Shown: one piece after another, positions 46,956 to 59,600 of the stretch
How positions within the stretch are numbered: the first letter of the stretch is position 1
How the letters are laid out: every line of letters begins with the position of its first letter
Assembly: GCA_958510875.1 (NCBI GenBank)
Contig: OY294068.1
Coordinates: forward strand, 201,921,997 to 201,985,996
Reading direction: 5' to 3'
Source: Endomychus coccineus
Lineage: Eukaryota > Arthropoda > Insecta > Coleoptera > Endomychidae
DNA length: 64,000 bases
Notes under the pieces: generated by a model
Databases searched by the model: none
What the model was told of the DNA's origin: nothing
Seen by the model: only the letters and a program-made list of their open reading frames with translations
Translations under genes and position numbers: made by a program

Positions 46956-49900
46956 ATGGGGGTGGGGCCGAATGGCTCGAACGAAAATGCAACCACAACA
47001 TATCCACCTTTCGATTTCGAAGAACAGAACCGCACGAAAATCGCCGAAGTCGAGGAATTCTATCGCACCTACGATGTCATGACTGGCGTGCGCATAGCCG
47101 TAACCCTAGGCGGTTTCTTCGCTCTGATGGTGGTCCTCGTTTTGTACAAATCCAAATCGAAGACGGAGAAAGCGCTGGAAGATCCGGATTTTACCGCCGC
47201 GGCCGTGGCCGAAGTGGAAGAAGAGGAACGTCAGTTGGCGGCAGTGCTAGAGGCGACGGCTTATCAACAATTGAATCCCAGAAGAAACAGTAGAAGATCG
47301 TTGGATACCAATATGCCACCCGGTTGCATCAAGACCACCACTAGATTCTCTTCCGTTGGGGGATATAGCAGTCTAATGGAACCACCGACAAGGTCGCATT
47401 CCCGGTTGCCGAGTTTCATCGATGAGGATTCACCTGAAGAGGATCGTTCTATCTACGATGAAGTCTATCAAAGGTAAGAATACTCTGAAAATAATCCTAG
47501 AATGGGGGTATATTCCAGCACCTGTTCAGTTCTTTCTCTGTTTTGGATCCGTCTGGGTAGCAGATCTTGTCACCAGGTTTGGCCGGTGTTCGTTTCCTTT
47601 TTCTCCAATTCTGATTTACTTAGACTTCGTGTTCGTTCGATGGTATAGAGATACTTGTCGTGCAAGTTACTCATTGATAGAGACATGACTGAGCGAATTA
47701 CGGATCAAGTCGTTAATTAGACCTCATTTATCCAACAATAATTACGAAAACACATTTATCCAATTTGAACGTATATTAAATGATGCAGAAGCATTATCTG
47801 GTTATAAAGGCTTTGTGTTGTCGTACATTAAACTTCGATTATCTATTGTTATACGGAAAGTTTTGCTATTCTGTATAAAGTCTCCCCAATTTCCACTTCA
47901 CAGTATGGCGTGTGTTGATTCTCAGATTCTTAACTATTTATTCGCTGGAAAAGTTATTTCGAAGTTTTAACACTTTGGCTCGGGGAAAGTCGATAGTACG
48001 TTTTGCATTTTATTTCGTTTCCCGGCCTAGCTATTCGTGCGGACCGAAAGCAAGGTTTAAATTATTCCAACAGTCTTTGTAGTTGTCTCACGAAATTAAT
48101 CAGTCTAATTTAACTTTATAATCTACATAGCTTATGAATTAGACTTTTCCTTTGGGTAATCACTAATGCAAATTGTATTAAATCCCCTCGATAATATTAG
48201 GGATATTACTTACATGTATTAGTGGTAAGCTATGAAATAGTGCGCTGAGCCATCTCGAGCTTTGCGCCTTACCAATCACCGGGTGAGGGTGGGCTGTTCC
48301 CAGCTCTCTTACAAGAGGGCTTGGAGCTTATCACCACCCCGGTGCTGCGGATATTCCGATTTTGTATCGCCTCTGGTTTTATATCAAGGCTTTGGAGGTC
48401 GGTCAAAGTCGTTAATCCTGAGGCAAGAAGAACTGACTTCACTCAGTCCAAATCTTTCCGCCCTATCTGCCTCACATCCTTTCTCCTGGAAGCGCTGGAG
48501 AGGCTGATCGATAGGGCTCTGGAGGTTCTGGTGGGGATCGTCCCTCATAGTTCCATATTAAAACAGTGGTCATGGGTACCGCGTATCGGCTGACTGGCCT
48601 GGGCCAATGGGTCGGTGTGTCTGTGCTTTGCGGTCATGGCAAAATCTGGGATTGGGCAGCCGGTAACTACCCGATCCTTCGACAGATTTCAAACACCAGA
48701 TGTCCTTTCATAACACCTAAGACGGACTGGAAGAACGAATACTTTGGGCACCTTCCGCCAGGGGGACTCGTGTGGTTGGGTCTAAGATTGGCGAGTCTAA
48801 CAGAGCACGAGTCTACTCGTGTACACCCAGAAGGGAGATTTCAGTTCCCCTAGGTGCCCACGCAACCGTTTTCCAGGCTGAGGTCTATGCAAGACGGACC
48901 TGTACCCTGAAAGCCTCAGATTAAACTAGCGAGGTAGGCGGATTTACAGTCCATACAAAATCTTAGCCTTCGGCCTGCTGGACTGATTCTTGTATCAAGG
49001 GGCGCACAATGGACCCAATCAAGCGGTCTAAGTGCTTCGGACTCGTCCGTTTCCGTTTTGATCGATTGATTCATTGATACATGTATAAAACTTGAGTTAA
49101 AGCCTCAATCCTGTCCTGAAGATGTAATCAGTGATGGTTGGCGGAACGTCGGCATCAAGTCCTGATACTAGCCTAGCTGTCGAAATGCACATATTTTCAA
49201 AATCTGGGTGTGTACTAATGTGCTATTTGGGCACTTGCCTCCTTACCTATTACGTACTAAACTTATATAAATAAATAAATAAATCTTTATCCCACATGTT
49301 TTCATCCTTCAATTTCGAATGATTTAGTGCCCTTGACTAGTTTTCCTTCGCTATATTGGATAACATAGTGTGCATTCCCAGGAAACTTATCCTAAAATTG
49401 AATCGGTTTGAGTTTCTCAAGGCGGAAACTTGTATATTGACTTTATGACGTCGTAGAATAAAGGCATAAAAGACGAATAGGTACGTCCCACACAAAGTAG
49501 AACAGAATACAACATCAACAAAGGAAAATAACTCAACAATTTCTACGAATGCTTTCTTCCTATCTGAGACCATTACATTCGATACGATGCACCCGTTTCA
49601 CGGAAATAATTGCCAGATGTACCATAAACCTATTTTCAATTATTCAACTAGGCTTGTCTTGAGTACATAATATGCACAGTTTATTGTACACGAAGAAATA
49701 ATTGGGAAAAAGTCAAAAAATATTCGTACGTTAACATTGTTTTCGTCATAGCATTCTTATAATAAATATTCAGAAATATCTCCATCAACCTGATTTTCTT
49801 CTCTGCTTCGCCTACGAAGAACCCGTTGCTTTTTTTATTGATTCATGCCCACTTTAATATGGGCTGCAGTATTTACAATACGTGGAAACGGTGAAACATC

Positions 49901-52016
49901 ATAAATAATGGTCCGATGTGGAACCTTGAGGCAATAACTAACCTGAAGAGGGAAACGTACAGGCAATATATTGTGTTCATAATACATTTGAGTGCTGATG
50001 TTTAGAGAAACATCCTCTATAGTCGAAGAAATAAAACAAATCCGAAGAACCGATTTTGATGATTTTTTTTAAGAATCGATTCCGGGAGTCTGGCCTAATA
50101 TAGCCAAAATAAACTAGAATTTCTTACTCAATAGTTTTTGGGGTTGCTGATCACGATTCCGGTGGCAGATTTGAACTAAGACGCACCTGAGACATCCTGG
50201 TACTATCATCCTCTCCAGGGAATTCGGGAAAATTTCTTTTGCAATGGAGTGAAACTTATTGGGGAGATTCTCTTGAGGTTGTTTTTGGGGCCGCTAAATA
50301 CGATTCCGGTGCCAGATTCAAACTACCACGCACCTGGGGCTCAGGACATCATGGTACTATCGACGTCTCCAGGGAATTCGAGAAAATATCTTTCGGAATG
50401 GGATGAAACTTATGAAGGAGGTTCTTTAGAGGTTGTCGGTTGTGACCATGATCCTCAATACACCTGATGATCAGGATACCCTGGTGATCTAGATCATCTC
50501 CATGGATTGTTTTTTAATATGCTCTGAAATGCAACCAGATTCGTCTCTTGGGTTTTTTTTGGGAAGCTGATAACGATTCTGGAGTCGGAATCAATCGATG
50601 CATCTTATAAACGGATCTGTGATGTCGGCAAGAAAGAATTCAAAAAATAGTAAAACTTGAGTGCGAAAAAAATAATAGTGGTCAATTTTTGATATTAAAT
50701 GTTGAAAATTTCAATAATTAAGTTTGTTTTTTAAGAATCAATCTACAACAGATAAGTTTACAGGAAAATACAACAAAAACAATATCGTAAAACACGAACT
50801 TCAACTTCAACTTTTTGAATTATTTATTAGAAATATCATATAAGTTGAATCCCATAGTTTTTATTATTATTATTTTTATCAATTTTGATTTCGACTCCAG
50901 AATCGTGATCAGCGCCCCAAATAATCCCCGACAGACGAATATAGTTGTTGTAAAGCCAGGCCTCACAGATTTTACTTTAAAATCAAAACAAAAATTATGT
51001 TTTCTCACCCCAGTTGTTTCTCAGATCTTGTATTGTGATATACATCCTCTAGTCTGGGGATGCGAGATCAGGCGATCTCGCTGCACAACGAATTTGGTCA
51101 TTTCTCGACATCGGAAAATTAGGAAACAAATGAACGCTTATATTCATTATGGCATATTGCTTCATCCGATTACTTTCCACCAGTATTTAGCTCATACCAT
51201 CTTGATTAAATATCAATATATGATGTATTACCGGTATTATTTTATAAGATTATTATGAAATCACACGAAAATTCGATTATGTACATTATCCCTTGCAGTG
51301 ATCGATTTTCAATCTGTTTCAGGCATTTGGACGTTCCTAGAAGGCCTAGTAATATCACGTGTTCGTCTTCTGGTAGTTCATATCTGGAGCGACGAGACTC
51401 CGCCGTGATTTTGGGCCTACCGGCTGTGCCAGCGCACAAATCCAAGTATCGTCGTCGCGAATCGTCTCCCCTTCCACAGATCTACGACTTCTACTATCCC
51501 ATAGACATCAGAGTGATTCAACCGACACCGGGTGGTTCACCTTGCGGTAGTAACAGGGCGTTGTACGACAACGTCGACACGACGCCTAACCTCAAACCTC
51601 GTCTGGCGCCTTTAGCGTCTATAAGTAGTTGTAATAGTTCGCTAGGCACCGACTATCCAGAGATAGAAGTGCAATCGTGCACCAGCGACTCGGTCTTCAA
51701 CGAAGACGAAGACGACGACGACACGGATAACGAAATCGAAGAGTTTAGCACCGACAGCGAGTTGAATAGCGAGGAACAGGGTGCTTGTTGTAGCAGAAGA
51801 AAACGCGTTGTCAGTGAGTTGGCGGACGATAATATACTTCCTCGTGTCTTACCAAATATTAGTTTAAGACGTTCATCGAAGTCTTCTTTGACTATCGTGG
51901 AGAGTCCTTGCGAGGACGATAACGCGCTGTCGCGTACCGACAGTGTGGATCGTCCGTCTACATCTTTCAGGAAAAAATTGGACAATATCTCTTGGGGCCA
52001 AGAAACTCTTTTCTAA
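46956..52016 (+). CDS. Uncharacterised single-pass membrane protein, two exons
   Basis: Exons 46956-47473 (preceded by an acceptor at 46938-46939, so an upstream leader exon exists) and 51323-52016. The donor is GTAAGA, the acceptor TTTCAG, and the frame is kept (phase 2). The product is 403 residues. The N-terminal 43 residues carry three N-glycosylation sequons (NGS at 6, NAT at 11, NRT at 25). Residues about 44-63 (GVRIAVTLGGFFALMVVLVL) form a membrane helix followed by KSKSK, implying outside N-terminus and cytoplasmic C-terminus. The cytoplasmic tail has an acidic EEEE stretch, Ser/Arg segments (RRNSRRS, SHSRLPS), Tyr motifs (IYDEVY, IYDFYY, ALYDNV) that could be phosphorylated, and a long acidic run (EDEDDDDTDNEIEEF). 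It reads like a conserved insect adaptor or receptor-like protein. I do not recognise the family. Codon use is GC-richer than the surroundings, supporting a real gene. The intron holds LINE and PLE fragments. Confidence 0.85.
47474..48261. other. Intron of the membrane-protein gene, no feature
   Basis: AT-rich intron sequence. The open frame running on from the exon (to 47688) is read-through. Confidence 0.4.
48262..49075 (+). pseudogene. R1/Jockey-type LINE fragment
   Basis: RT start region ARRTDFTQSKSFRPICLTSF then LLEALERLIDRALEVL. It is followed by broken sequence and an RNase H start (GAHATVFQAEVYA at about 48855-48895). The 3' tail (48950-49065) matches the inverted copy at 6350-6480. 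Most of the RT is missing. Confidence 0.7.
49080..49180 (+). repeat. PLE terminus relic with mutated hammerhead boxes
   Basis: Similar to the ends of the PLE copies at 24461-24540 and 27790-27840 (AAGCCTCAATCCTGTCCTGA, GATGGTTGGCGGAACGTCGG, CATCAAGTC). The GAAA box is GGAA here, so it should be inactive. Confidence 0.6.
49181..50133. other. Intron of the membrane-protein gene, no feature
   Basis: AT-rich. A short (AAAT)n run lies near 49260-49285. No exon recognised. Confidence 0.35.
50134..50600 (+). repeat. Diverged tandem repeat, about 147-bp unit
   Basis: GTTTTTGGGG starts at 50134 and 50281. Shared blocks are ACGATTCCGGTG, CGCACCTG, TCCAGGGAATTCG and GATGAAACTTAT-like sequence. A third copy from about 50430 is heavily decayed. 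A reversed scrap lies near 50890-50925. Confidence 0.6.
50601..51322. other. Intron of the membrane-protein gene, last part
   Basis: AT-rich sequence up to the TTTCAG acceptor at 51317-51322. An open plus frame at 50815-51258 (147 codons) shows no motif and starts inside repeat-like sequence, so it is not called as a gene. Confidence 0.35.
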
Positions 52017-52267
52017 AATATTTTGTAACTGTGACAGACAATTATTTCGTTTATGTTTATTTAATACACTTTAGATACACATAACAAGCCAACACAGATA
52101 ATGGATGATATAATTGTGCCATTTTATTTTATTGACCTAATATACTACTAACAATGAGATAAAACATATTTTGAACCTTACATATTTCTAACATATCTAT
52201 TAACTCTACACTGTTTAATTTTTCTATAAGGAATAAGGAAAAAATGCTTCAAAAAATTTCGGAACTA

Positions 52268-53758
52268 CTGGGTTCCCCATAATAGACTACCCATTTTAAT
52301 ATTTGAATTAAAATTTTTTTAGTTAACAAAACAAACTTTTTATCTTACTGAATTACAGCTAACTCTTTGGGATTTATGATAACTTATAAATATTTGGCTA
52401 ATTTAATTCTAACTTTTAAGAATCACGTCTTCTAAATGACCTCCACCAACTTCAACACATTTTTCAATATTGAATAAAAAGTGGTTCATTACACGGCGTA
52501 GCAAACCTTCGTCTATTCCTTCAAGTTCTTCACGAATTTTGACTTTCAGTTCCTCGATTGTACCTGGACGAATCGCAAAGACTTTGGCTTTTGAATATTC
52601 CCACATGAAAAAATCGGGTGCCGTTAAGTCGGGGGACCTCGAAGGCCAAGGCAAATCTCCAAATCGAGAAATGAGTCGGCCATTAAACATTTCTCGCAGG
52701 ACCCTCATTGAGTTTCTGGCGGTATGAGCTGTTGCCCCATCTTGTTGGAATAGTAAGGCATTGGTTAGTTACCCTTGTCTATTTAATTCTGGAATGAGAA
52801 ATGTCTCTAGCATATTAACGTAGCGCTCGGATGTTACTGTTACAGCGCGGTTATTTTCATCCTCAAAAAAATAAGGGCCAATAATACCAAAAGATCCTAC
52901 TCCACACCACACAACAACTTTTGGATTATGAAGGTTCTGTGTAAAGATTTCACGAGGATTTTCATTTGACCAGTATCTAAAATTCTGTTTATTGACCATG
53001 CCGTTCAAATAAAAATTTGCTTCGCCGGTCAGTAGGAGACTGTGAATTCCTCCTAGATGTAAATTCAAAAATTCTTGATAAAATGCTAACCTTGCTTCTT
53101 TATATTGATTGCTAAGGTGCTGTGCCATTTGGTATTTATAGGGATGAAATTTTAAATCCCTTTGAAAAATTCGATCTAAGCTTCCCTTCGATATTCCTAG
53201 GATAAGGGTTTGTCGATTAGCAGACCTTTTAGGACTTCTCGTATACGAAATTCTAACTCGTTGAATATTTTCTGGTGTACGAACTGATCTTCGACATCCA
53301 GGCTTCTTCAAATTTCGTACAGAACCATTTTCACGCCAATGACGAACTCATAACTTAACAGTTTTACAATTTGGCGCGTGACCCCTATTGTTGTTATTAA
53401 ACTGACGCCGGAATGCACGCCTAACTTCTTCTATCGAATTGCTTCTTATGTAAGTTTCTACACAAAACACACGTTGTAGGACTGAGTAATCCATGAAAAT
53501 TCAAACGGATGTTGAAATAATGTCTCAAAGCAAAAAATTAAGTAATTATTGATGAAAACTAACAAACTTCTCGTAGAAAAATGGCGTTCCACGAAATTAT
53601 TAATTTAAAATTTATTTGTGACAGATGCCTACTTGATTAATAATTCACTTAAATCTCAAAGACAACAGTAGATAATCCCACAGAGAACAACCTATTTAGT
53701 TATCTCTTACGGAATTTATTAATAATATAAAATGGGTAGTCTATTATGGGGAACCCAG
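52268..53758 (-). mobile_element. Full-length Tc1/mariner-like element, 1491 bp, with 31-bp TIRs
   Basis: The ends CTGGGTTCCCCATAATAGAC (52268 on) and its inverse (ending 53758) are identical for about 31 bp. They are flanked by TA at 52266-52267 and 53759-53760, the classical target duplication. The transposase pseudogene 52409-53494 fills the interior. The near-perfect TIRs suggest a fairly recent insertion. The element lies just downstream of the membrane-protein gene. Confidence 0.92.
52409..53494 (-). pseudogene. Tc1/mariner-like transposase with stops
   Basis: Starts MDYSVLQRVFCVETYIRSNS (53494) with a helix-turn-helix region. After one stop near 53350 it reads VRHWRENGSVRNLKKPGCRR and onwards. 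Catalytic core: LLTGEANFYLNG (first position is Gly where an Asp is expected), NFRYWSNENPREI, VVVWCGVGSFGIIGPYFF, TSERYVNMLETFLIPELN. A stop follows near 52770, then ALLFQQDGATAHTARNS (second Asp), PWPSRSPDLTAPDFFMW (third acidic residue), ending VGGGHLEDVILKS. About 360 codons in all, the usual family length. Two stops and the Gly replacement make it inactive. Confidence 0.87.
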
Positions 53759-53760
53759 TA

Positions 53761-56239
53761 TAACTTCTTGGAGTTCATTCTCAGAATGTGGTCTATGTCT
53801 CTCAAAGTCAAACTTGGACATTCTAAAAAATAAATACCCGAAATGCACAAGTGATCATATCTGCTACATACATAAATACTAGCTTACCTCGAAAAAATAT
53901 ATGAGTGAAACGGCTACTACGATGTATATAGTTGATAAACAGATACTAAAAGGCACAGTACTTTTTTTTATTATGTTTATTGAAATAATACCTTATAAAC
54001 TTGGGGAACTAAATCACACTTGACAATATCACGAGCCAAGAAGGTAGTACTAATGTTAAGTTGGTCTGTGTCATGTTAGACGGCTCCAAATATCCGAATA
54101 ACCCATATAAATAAGGCGACGAGTATGTATCAAATATAGAACAAAGCGTTTCAAGAGATTGGTAGTTTTGATATGCTATTTAATCGAAGATAAATCAGTG
54201 TGTATCATATGTGATACAATAAGCAGTGTAGGGTTAATTTTCGAAACATATATTGTTTTTGAATAATTATAATACATCATCATAAATTAATAGAACAATG
54301 AAGAATCGATCCTGAAATACCTTTTATTATTCAAAATGCCTCTTTTTATTCACAGATAGGTTGAATATTTGTTTCATATTTCTTATACAAATATTCTACA
54401 ATAAAACAAACTGAGAATATTATTACCTATTATTCTAACATTCTTTTGATTCAACTGTTAAATTTTCAAAAAATGCCACTCAATAATAGTACAGGCTGTT
54501 TCGAAATTATAACCATGTGAACATTTCTGTATGTATTTCTAAATAGCCTGTATGAATAATCAAAACTAATATTTTGAAATATGTTCCAATGAAACTAATG
54601 ATAAAATTATCGGAATTTCATTTTCGTCGATTTCTTGATGCCATAACAAGGGATTAAGTAATCTTCACTCGTGCGATGCACTGCGTTATAGCATGGATGT
54701 TAATGATTACCTCGATGTAGGTGTGTTTATGTAAAAAACTTTTGTAACAACATCTTAAAATATGTTTAAAAAAAAAACAACCTAATTCTATTTTAATTAT
54801 TAAGTGTAATATGTACAGAAATTTGTATAGATATGTCTGTTACGAATTTATGTTGTTAAAAAAACTTGTGTGTCAAATATGCAATAAATGTAATAATTGT
54901 TACTTTGTGTTTAATTCAGCATAGTTATATTGCAGGAATTTATAGAAAATTAGACTGCCTGAATATTATAAAGCATGGAATTGAACAATTGTGAGCCAAA
55001 GATTCAGGGGTTGATAACTTGAAAGATGAATGCCATAACAGATCATTTTGTCATAATAATAAAGTAGACAACGCTCCATTCCTCCAAAAATCAACTTTTA
55101 TTTGCCCACTGTTTGAATGATTTTCCGAAAATCGAATAGTTGATGGTTAATAGATAAATATGAAATGTGTGATTACTTAAGAAATGATCTAAATCCATCG
55201 CACGAAACGCTAATAAATCAACAAATTAGTTTTATATTAATTAACAACTGAAAAAGTAACATGAACAGATTGGGTTTGTAAGATCTGGTTATCTAGATAA
55301 GGTAACATTTGTTCATGGAATATCAACCTGTTTCCACAGTTTCAATAATTCCAATAAACTCAAATTAAATTATTCACATAATTATTCTTCAAGTTTTTGG
55401 TTGATCTGAAAGAAAATAATTGACTCCGACAGTGTCCCAGCCCCAACTTTCATGTCGTAGATTCAAATTCGTATTGTAAATCTTTATCAAATTGGTGTTT
55501 ATTCCTATGTACATAACAATCATAATATAATCCCGTCAAATATAGGTACATTGATTAATAAGTAACTCGAAATAAATATTTGTTTAAGAACTCTTTGATT
55601 AATGTGATCGTTGCTATAGTTTCAACAACAATAAACAGTTCAAGCATAAATAGGTACTAAAGTACAATATCTATCTATCTATTTGATTATCTGACAGTGT
55701 AAGGGGGAGGGGGGTTGTGACGTGACGCTATCGGTTACTACCGCCATCTCTGTCCGGGAAGCTGAAATTGACTGACACATGACAGCATAGTTTTCGAGAT
55801 ACCATTTTTGTCCATGTTCAATTCAATGTATCGAGAAAAGCATTATTAATTTGAATGTAGACATTTCCTTCTGAGAAAAAACATGTTGGAGGGTAGGGAG
55901 ATATCATACATTTCACAATAACAAACAAAAAGTTATTGTAAAACTTTGCATATTGTCCTCTTTAATCCAAAGTACAATTTCATGATTTCGATATTCATAT
56001 TTGGAAATAAATAAAACAACCCTTCAATTTTTCGCTTTTTTATTTTAAGAAAACATTATAAAATTGGTTAATAAATTATTTCACTCAGCAACAATAAGAA
56101 ACAAACAATTAATACGAAGCTTCTATAACGTTAATTAAAATTTATAATGTCAACATGAACTGGATAACATTCCGTCTTAATATTGCTCTCAAATTAACTT
56201 ACATAATTAGATATGAAATAGTTGCAAATGCATATTATA
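53761..56239. other. AT-rich intergenic region
   Basis: No exon or element recognised. A short GC-richer stretch occurs near 55690-55790. Confidence 0.4.
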
Positions 56240-56440
56240 AACTATAAAAGAGTTCACACTATGGATATAGTATAACACTATAAATAAAAAAGTATCTTCG
56301 TCCACTAAAAATACTCAAAGCTACCAAGTAGCCATCATGAGAGGAGCAAGTTTAGTCTGATGATGGGTTCTCAGTATTTTAACAGTATTTTTAGTGGATA
56401 AAGGTGATTATTTCTAATCTGTAGTGGCATAATAAGTATA
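56240..56440. repeat. Decayed copy of the hammerhead repeat family
   Basis: Begins AAAAGAGTTCACACTATGGATAT, the inverse of the family end at 30570-30612. Arms carry CCACTAAAAATACTC and GTATTTTTAGTGGA, and GCTACCAAGTAGCC survives. The GAAA boxes are lost, and the interior is shortened. Confidence 0.6.
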
Positions 56441-56613
56441 CACATCAAGATTGATCTGGATTGGTAGCATATTCATAAGATCGTACCAATCAAAATGCGA
56501 TTATCATTAGTTTAAGAAGCGAATTTTTTAAGTTAATATTCTGTGCTTTCCTATTCTCCTAACCAAAAAAAGACACAGTCGTTTCGTTTAATTTGAATCG
56601 TCTTCTTGTGTTT

Positions 56614-59600
56614 CTAGTAGTGATCAGAGAATGGGGAATGTTTGATGCCAAAACTGTGGGCTAGTGAGGAATCCAACACAACCTAAGAAAAAGAGCACAA
56701 TTCCAATAACAATGTACATTGTAAACAATATAAACACAAAAAATATATATTTTAACTCTAACTTTACTAAATGCTGGCACTGAAAGATCTTGAAAAATAA
56801 CTAGGTGTGAATCAAAAATCCATCTTTCAGAAGAATTGACGAGCACACACATTTAAGAGTTCAATGCAAGCTTGGATTAAGAAAAACACTTGAAGACGCA
56901 ATGAAGGGAGGGTAGAACATTTCTTTAACAGAAAACAAAAAATAAAAACTGATACAGCTATATTTGAGTGGAACGGTAATGGAAGTAACACTGATTCCGA
57001 AGACGGCAGTGACAAGAATCCTCCACAGAAAGCTTCTTTCATTCTAAGTCAAATGAACGATGGAATCAATGATGTGTCTGTATGGAAATTTGCTCGTAAT
57101 GTTGTTGCTGAGAATGGCAACAATAGGTTTGTATAAATATTATAATTATAAGTTATCTTTAAGCATGCCTTGTCTTAATTTCAGAATAAAAAAAATCATT
57201 TTGGGGCACACGAGACCACGAGTGATCCTCTGTGCCCCAAGTACTAGCTCAGAGGACCAGATATTCTTTTTAATAAATTTAATTTGAGTAGAAAGACTTG
57301 TAGAGTTATGCACCCTTATTGACTGTGAATATATTACATCTTTAAATCTATGCTGGTGCAAAGTTTGAGCTATTTTTTGTGACTGTTACTTTTTTATCAT
57401 CTTAAGAACCTTAAACGGTCCTCCTCTACATGGCAAATTTATTGTGGCTGTGTAAACAGAAGGATTTTCAAAATTCGACCTCTGTTTTAGTTTCAGGAAC
57501 TTTTCAGCTTGCCTCGTATATTCCATTTACGTCATGTCAGTAGTTTGGTTATAAATGAATAGATATTTCGATCTGTTCGTCCATTCAATTATATACTTAT
57601 GAAGCAGATAATTAAAATTAAAAAAGTTTTAAAATAAACTCCCGTAAAACACCAAAATAAAGCAATAATATCCATCCTATGCTTCCAGATAATTACGGAT
57701 GAAATCAGCATGTGCGTCGCTAGTTAACCTTGACTACAAAAGCGTGCAAACTATTCAAACAAAACAAGTGTCTGCTGTGTACAGTGACAACAGTAAAATC
57801 TGGTTTAATTCCAATGATTGCATACCTTATTAAGAATCGTTTCCGCTTGTCTTCGAACAATTCATAATGTTGTTGGTTGTAAATTATTCTCAAGTTAGAA
57901 CAATAAAGAGGTGGACTCAGCCCTTAGAAACATGTGCTGTGAGCCCAAATAGGGAGAATGTCGAATGCCAAACGAGTAACATGGTTGTTGTTTTAAATGA
58001 GAAGTCACCTACACGATGAAATTATTATAAGATTCCTATTACCAAAGCTATACTAATAAATACGAATGTATTAATCATTTTGGGATTGTCCGAAACATTC
58101 AACTGTTTTGCAAATCATGACATGAAACTAAACCTACACATTATCTTATCCATTGCGTGATGGATTTAATAATTGGATACCACAAAATGATTTCGAAAAG
58201 ATAGAAAAAATGTGAATCAAATAAAATTTAGCGTACCTTTTCTGGGGAATAGACACCAGGTCCAGGGATATGTGTGGAATCTGACGGGATATTTGTTCTG
58301 GCGCTGATGGTGTACGATGGGGAGTTGGCTTTGTACGTATCAGGATCAACGTTATTGTACTGTCCCGGTCCAGGATTCTTCACTCTTTCGTCCATTGGTT
58401 CTTTATGCCTGCCAGTTATGGTGTAAGAAGGAGCGTTCCTCAAGTCTCCGACTGCCGAAGGGATGTTATACACGTTGGGAGCTGTCGGATTAAAACAATG
58501 ATCTTATATAGACGAGAAATGCGAAAACATTTGAATAGTGACAGATATACTTTGAAAATAGCTCAAATTATAAACATGAAACAATAGATACACAAATAGA
58601 TCGCTGGGGAAACAAATGCGATTACTTAAAATTATTGGAAAACGCTGGTATTATAATGACCTCTTAGGTCATCATATTTTCATTCCATTTGCTTCACTTT
58701 TCGTGGTGAATAACGTGAATAGGAAGCACGGGGTAAGAAGGTTCTTGTTGCTGCTAATAAAGAGGAGCCTATGCCATCAGATAATCTCTCATTAGTTGTG
58801 TATTATGTCTACAAAACAACATAACTTATCAACTCTCTTTACTTCAAAAAAGAAATAACGTCGAAGTTAGTAATATTGTGCAATTAATTCATTTCAACAG
58901 TTTCCCTAAATAAGTGTCGCGTTATCTTCGTCAAACCAGAAATATTTTATTTCAACAGTTGGCAACACTTTCCATGATTGCCGGGTATTTACTCATTTTA
59001 ATATAATTAAACTAAAGAAGTACATAAGCTGTTCTTTTCAAGACTGCAATTGTACCCTACCCAAACTTACCCAGAAAAGTATATCCTTAAGAATAAATAA
59101 CTTTGAAGAGGAACGTGAAAACGGAGGACAGATTTACAACATGATGTCTCAACAGTCGATAAAATCGCAGATACAAGGGCAAGGTAAAAAGGCCCTGAAA
59201 AATAAAACAGATGGCGCCACAATAGAAAATTCCATGTGACATTTGTGATGTACCATCTTTTTTTCAGACTGATATGTTATTCAGTCCTGTTTTGACACCC
59301 ATCGAAAGCAAGCAACCTTGAAGACTTTTGTAAGCATGGAAAAAAGTGAACATTATGGGGACTCTTCACCATCGATTGGAACGATTCACAAATGCTTTAG
59401 TGATTTTGGTTGTGGTAATATGATCACAAAGAACACAGTACGCTCTGGTCCTTCAGTTGAGGTTACAACGCAAGAAATCGTCGATAAAATCCATGATATA
59501 TATGTGAATGTTTCATAAAGAGAATAATTCTTCATTGGGTAGTGTGCAATATTTAAAGGAACCATAGTGTTTGAAGCAGTGAAGTGATGTTTATTATTTT

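Noticed and set aside
33433..46956. Joining the signal-peptide exon to the membrane-protein gene
   Set aside because: The splice 33481 to 46940 gives a stop after five codons and puts the real ATG out of frame.
46934..47293. Plus-strand ORF of 119 codons overlapping the membrane-protein exon
   Set aside because: Alternative frame of a well-supported exon; Arg/Gly-rich from codon bias, no motif.
49113..49166. Third PLE hammerhead
   Set aside because: GAAA is changed to GGAA and stem II is disrupted, so it is listed only as a relic.
50815..51258. 147-codon plus-strand ORF in the intron
   Set aside because: Starts in low-complexity T/A-rich sequence next to repeat debris and shows no family features.
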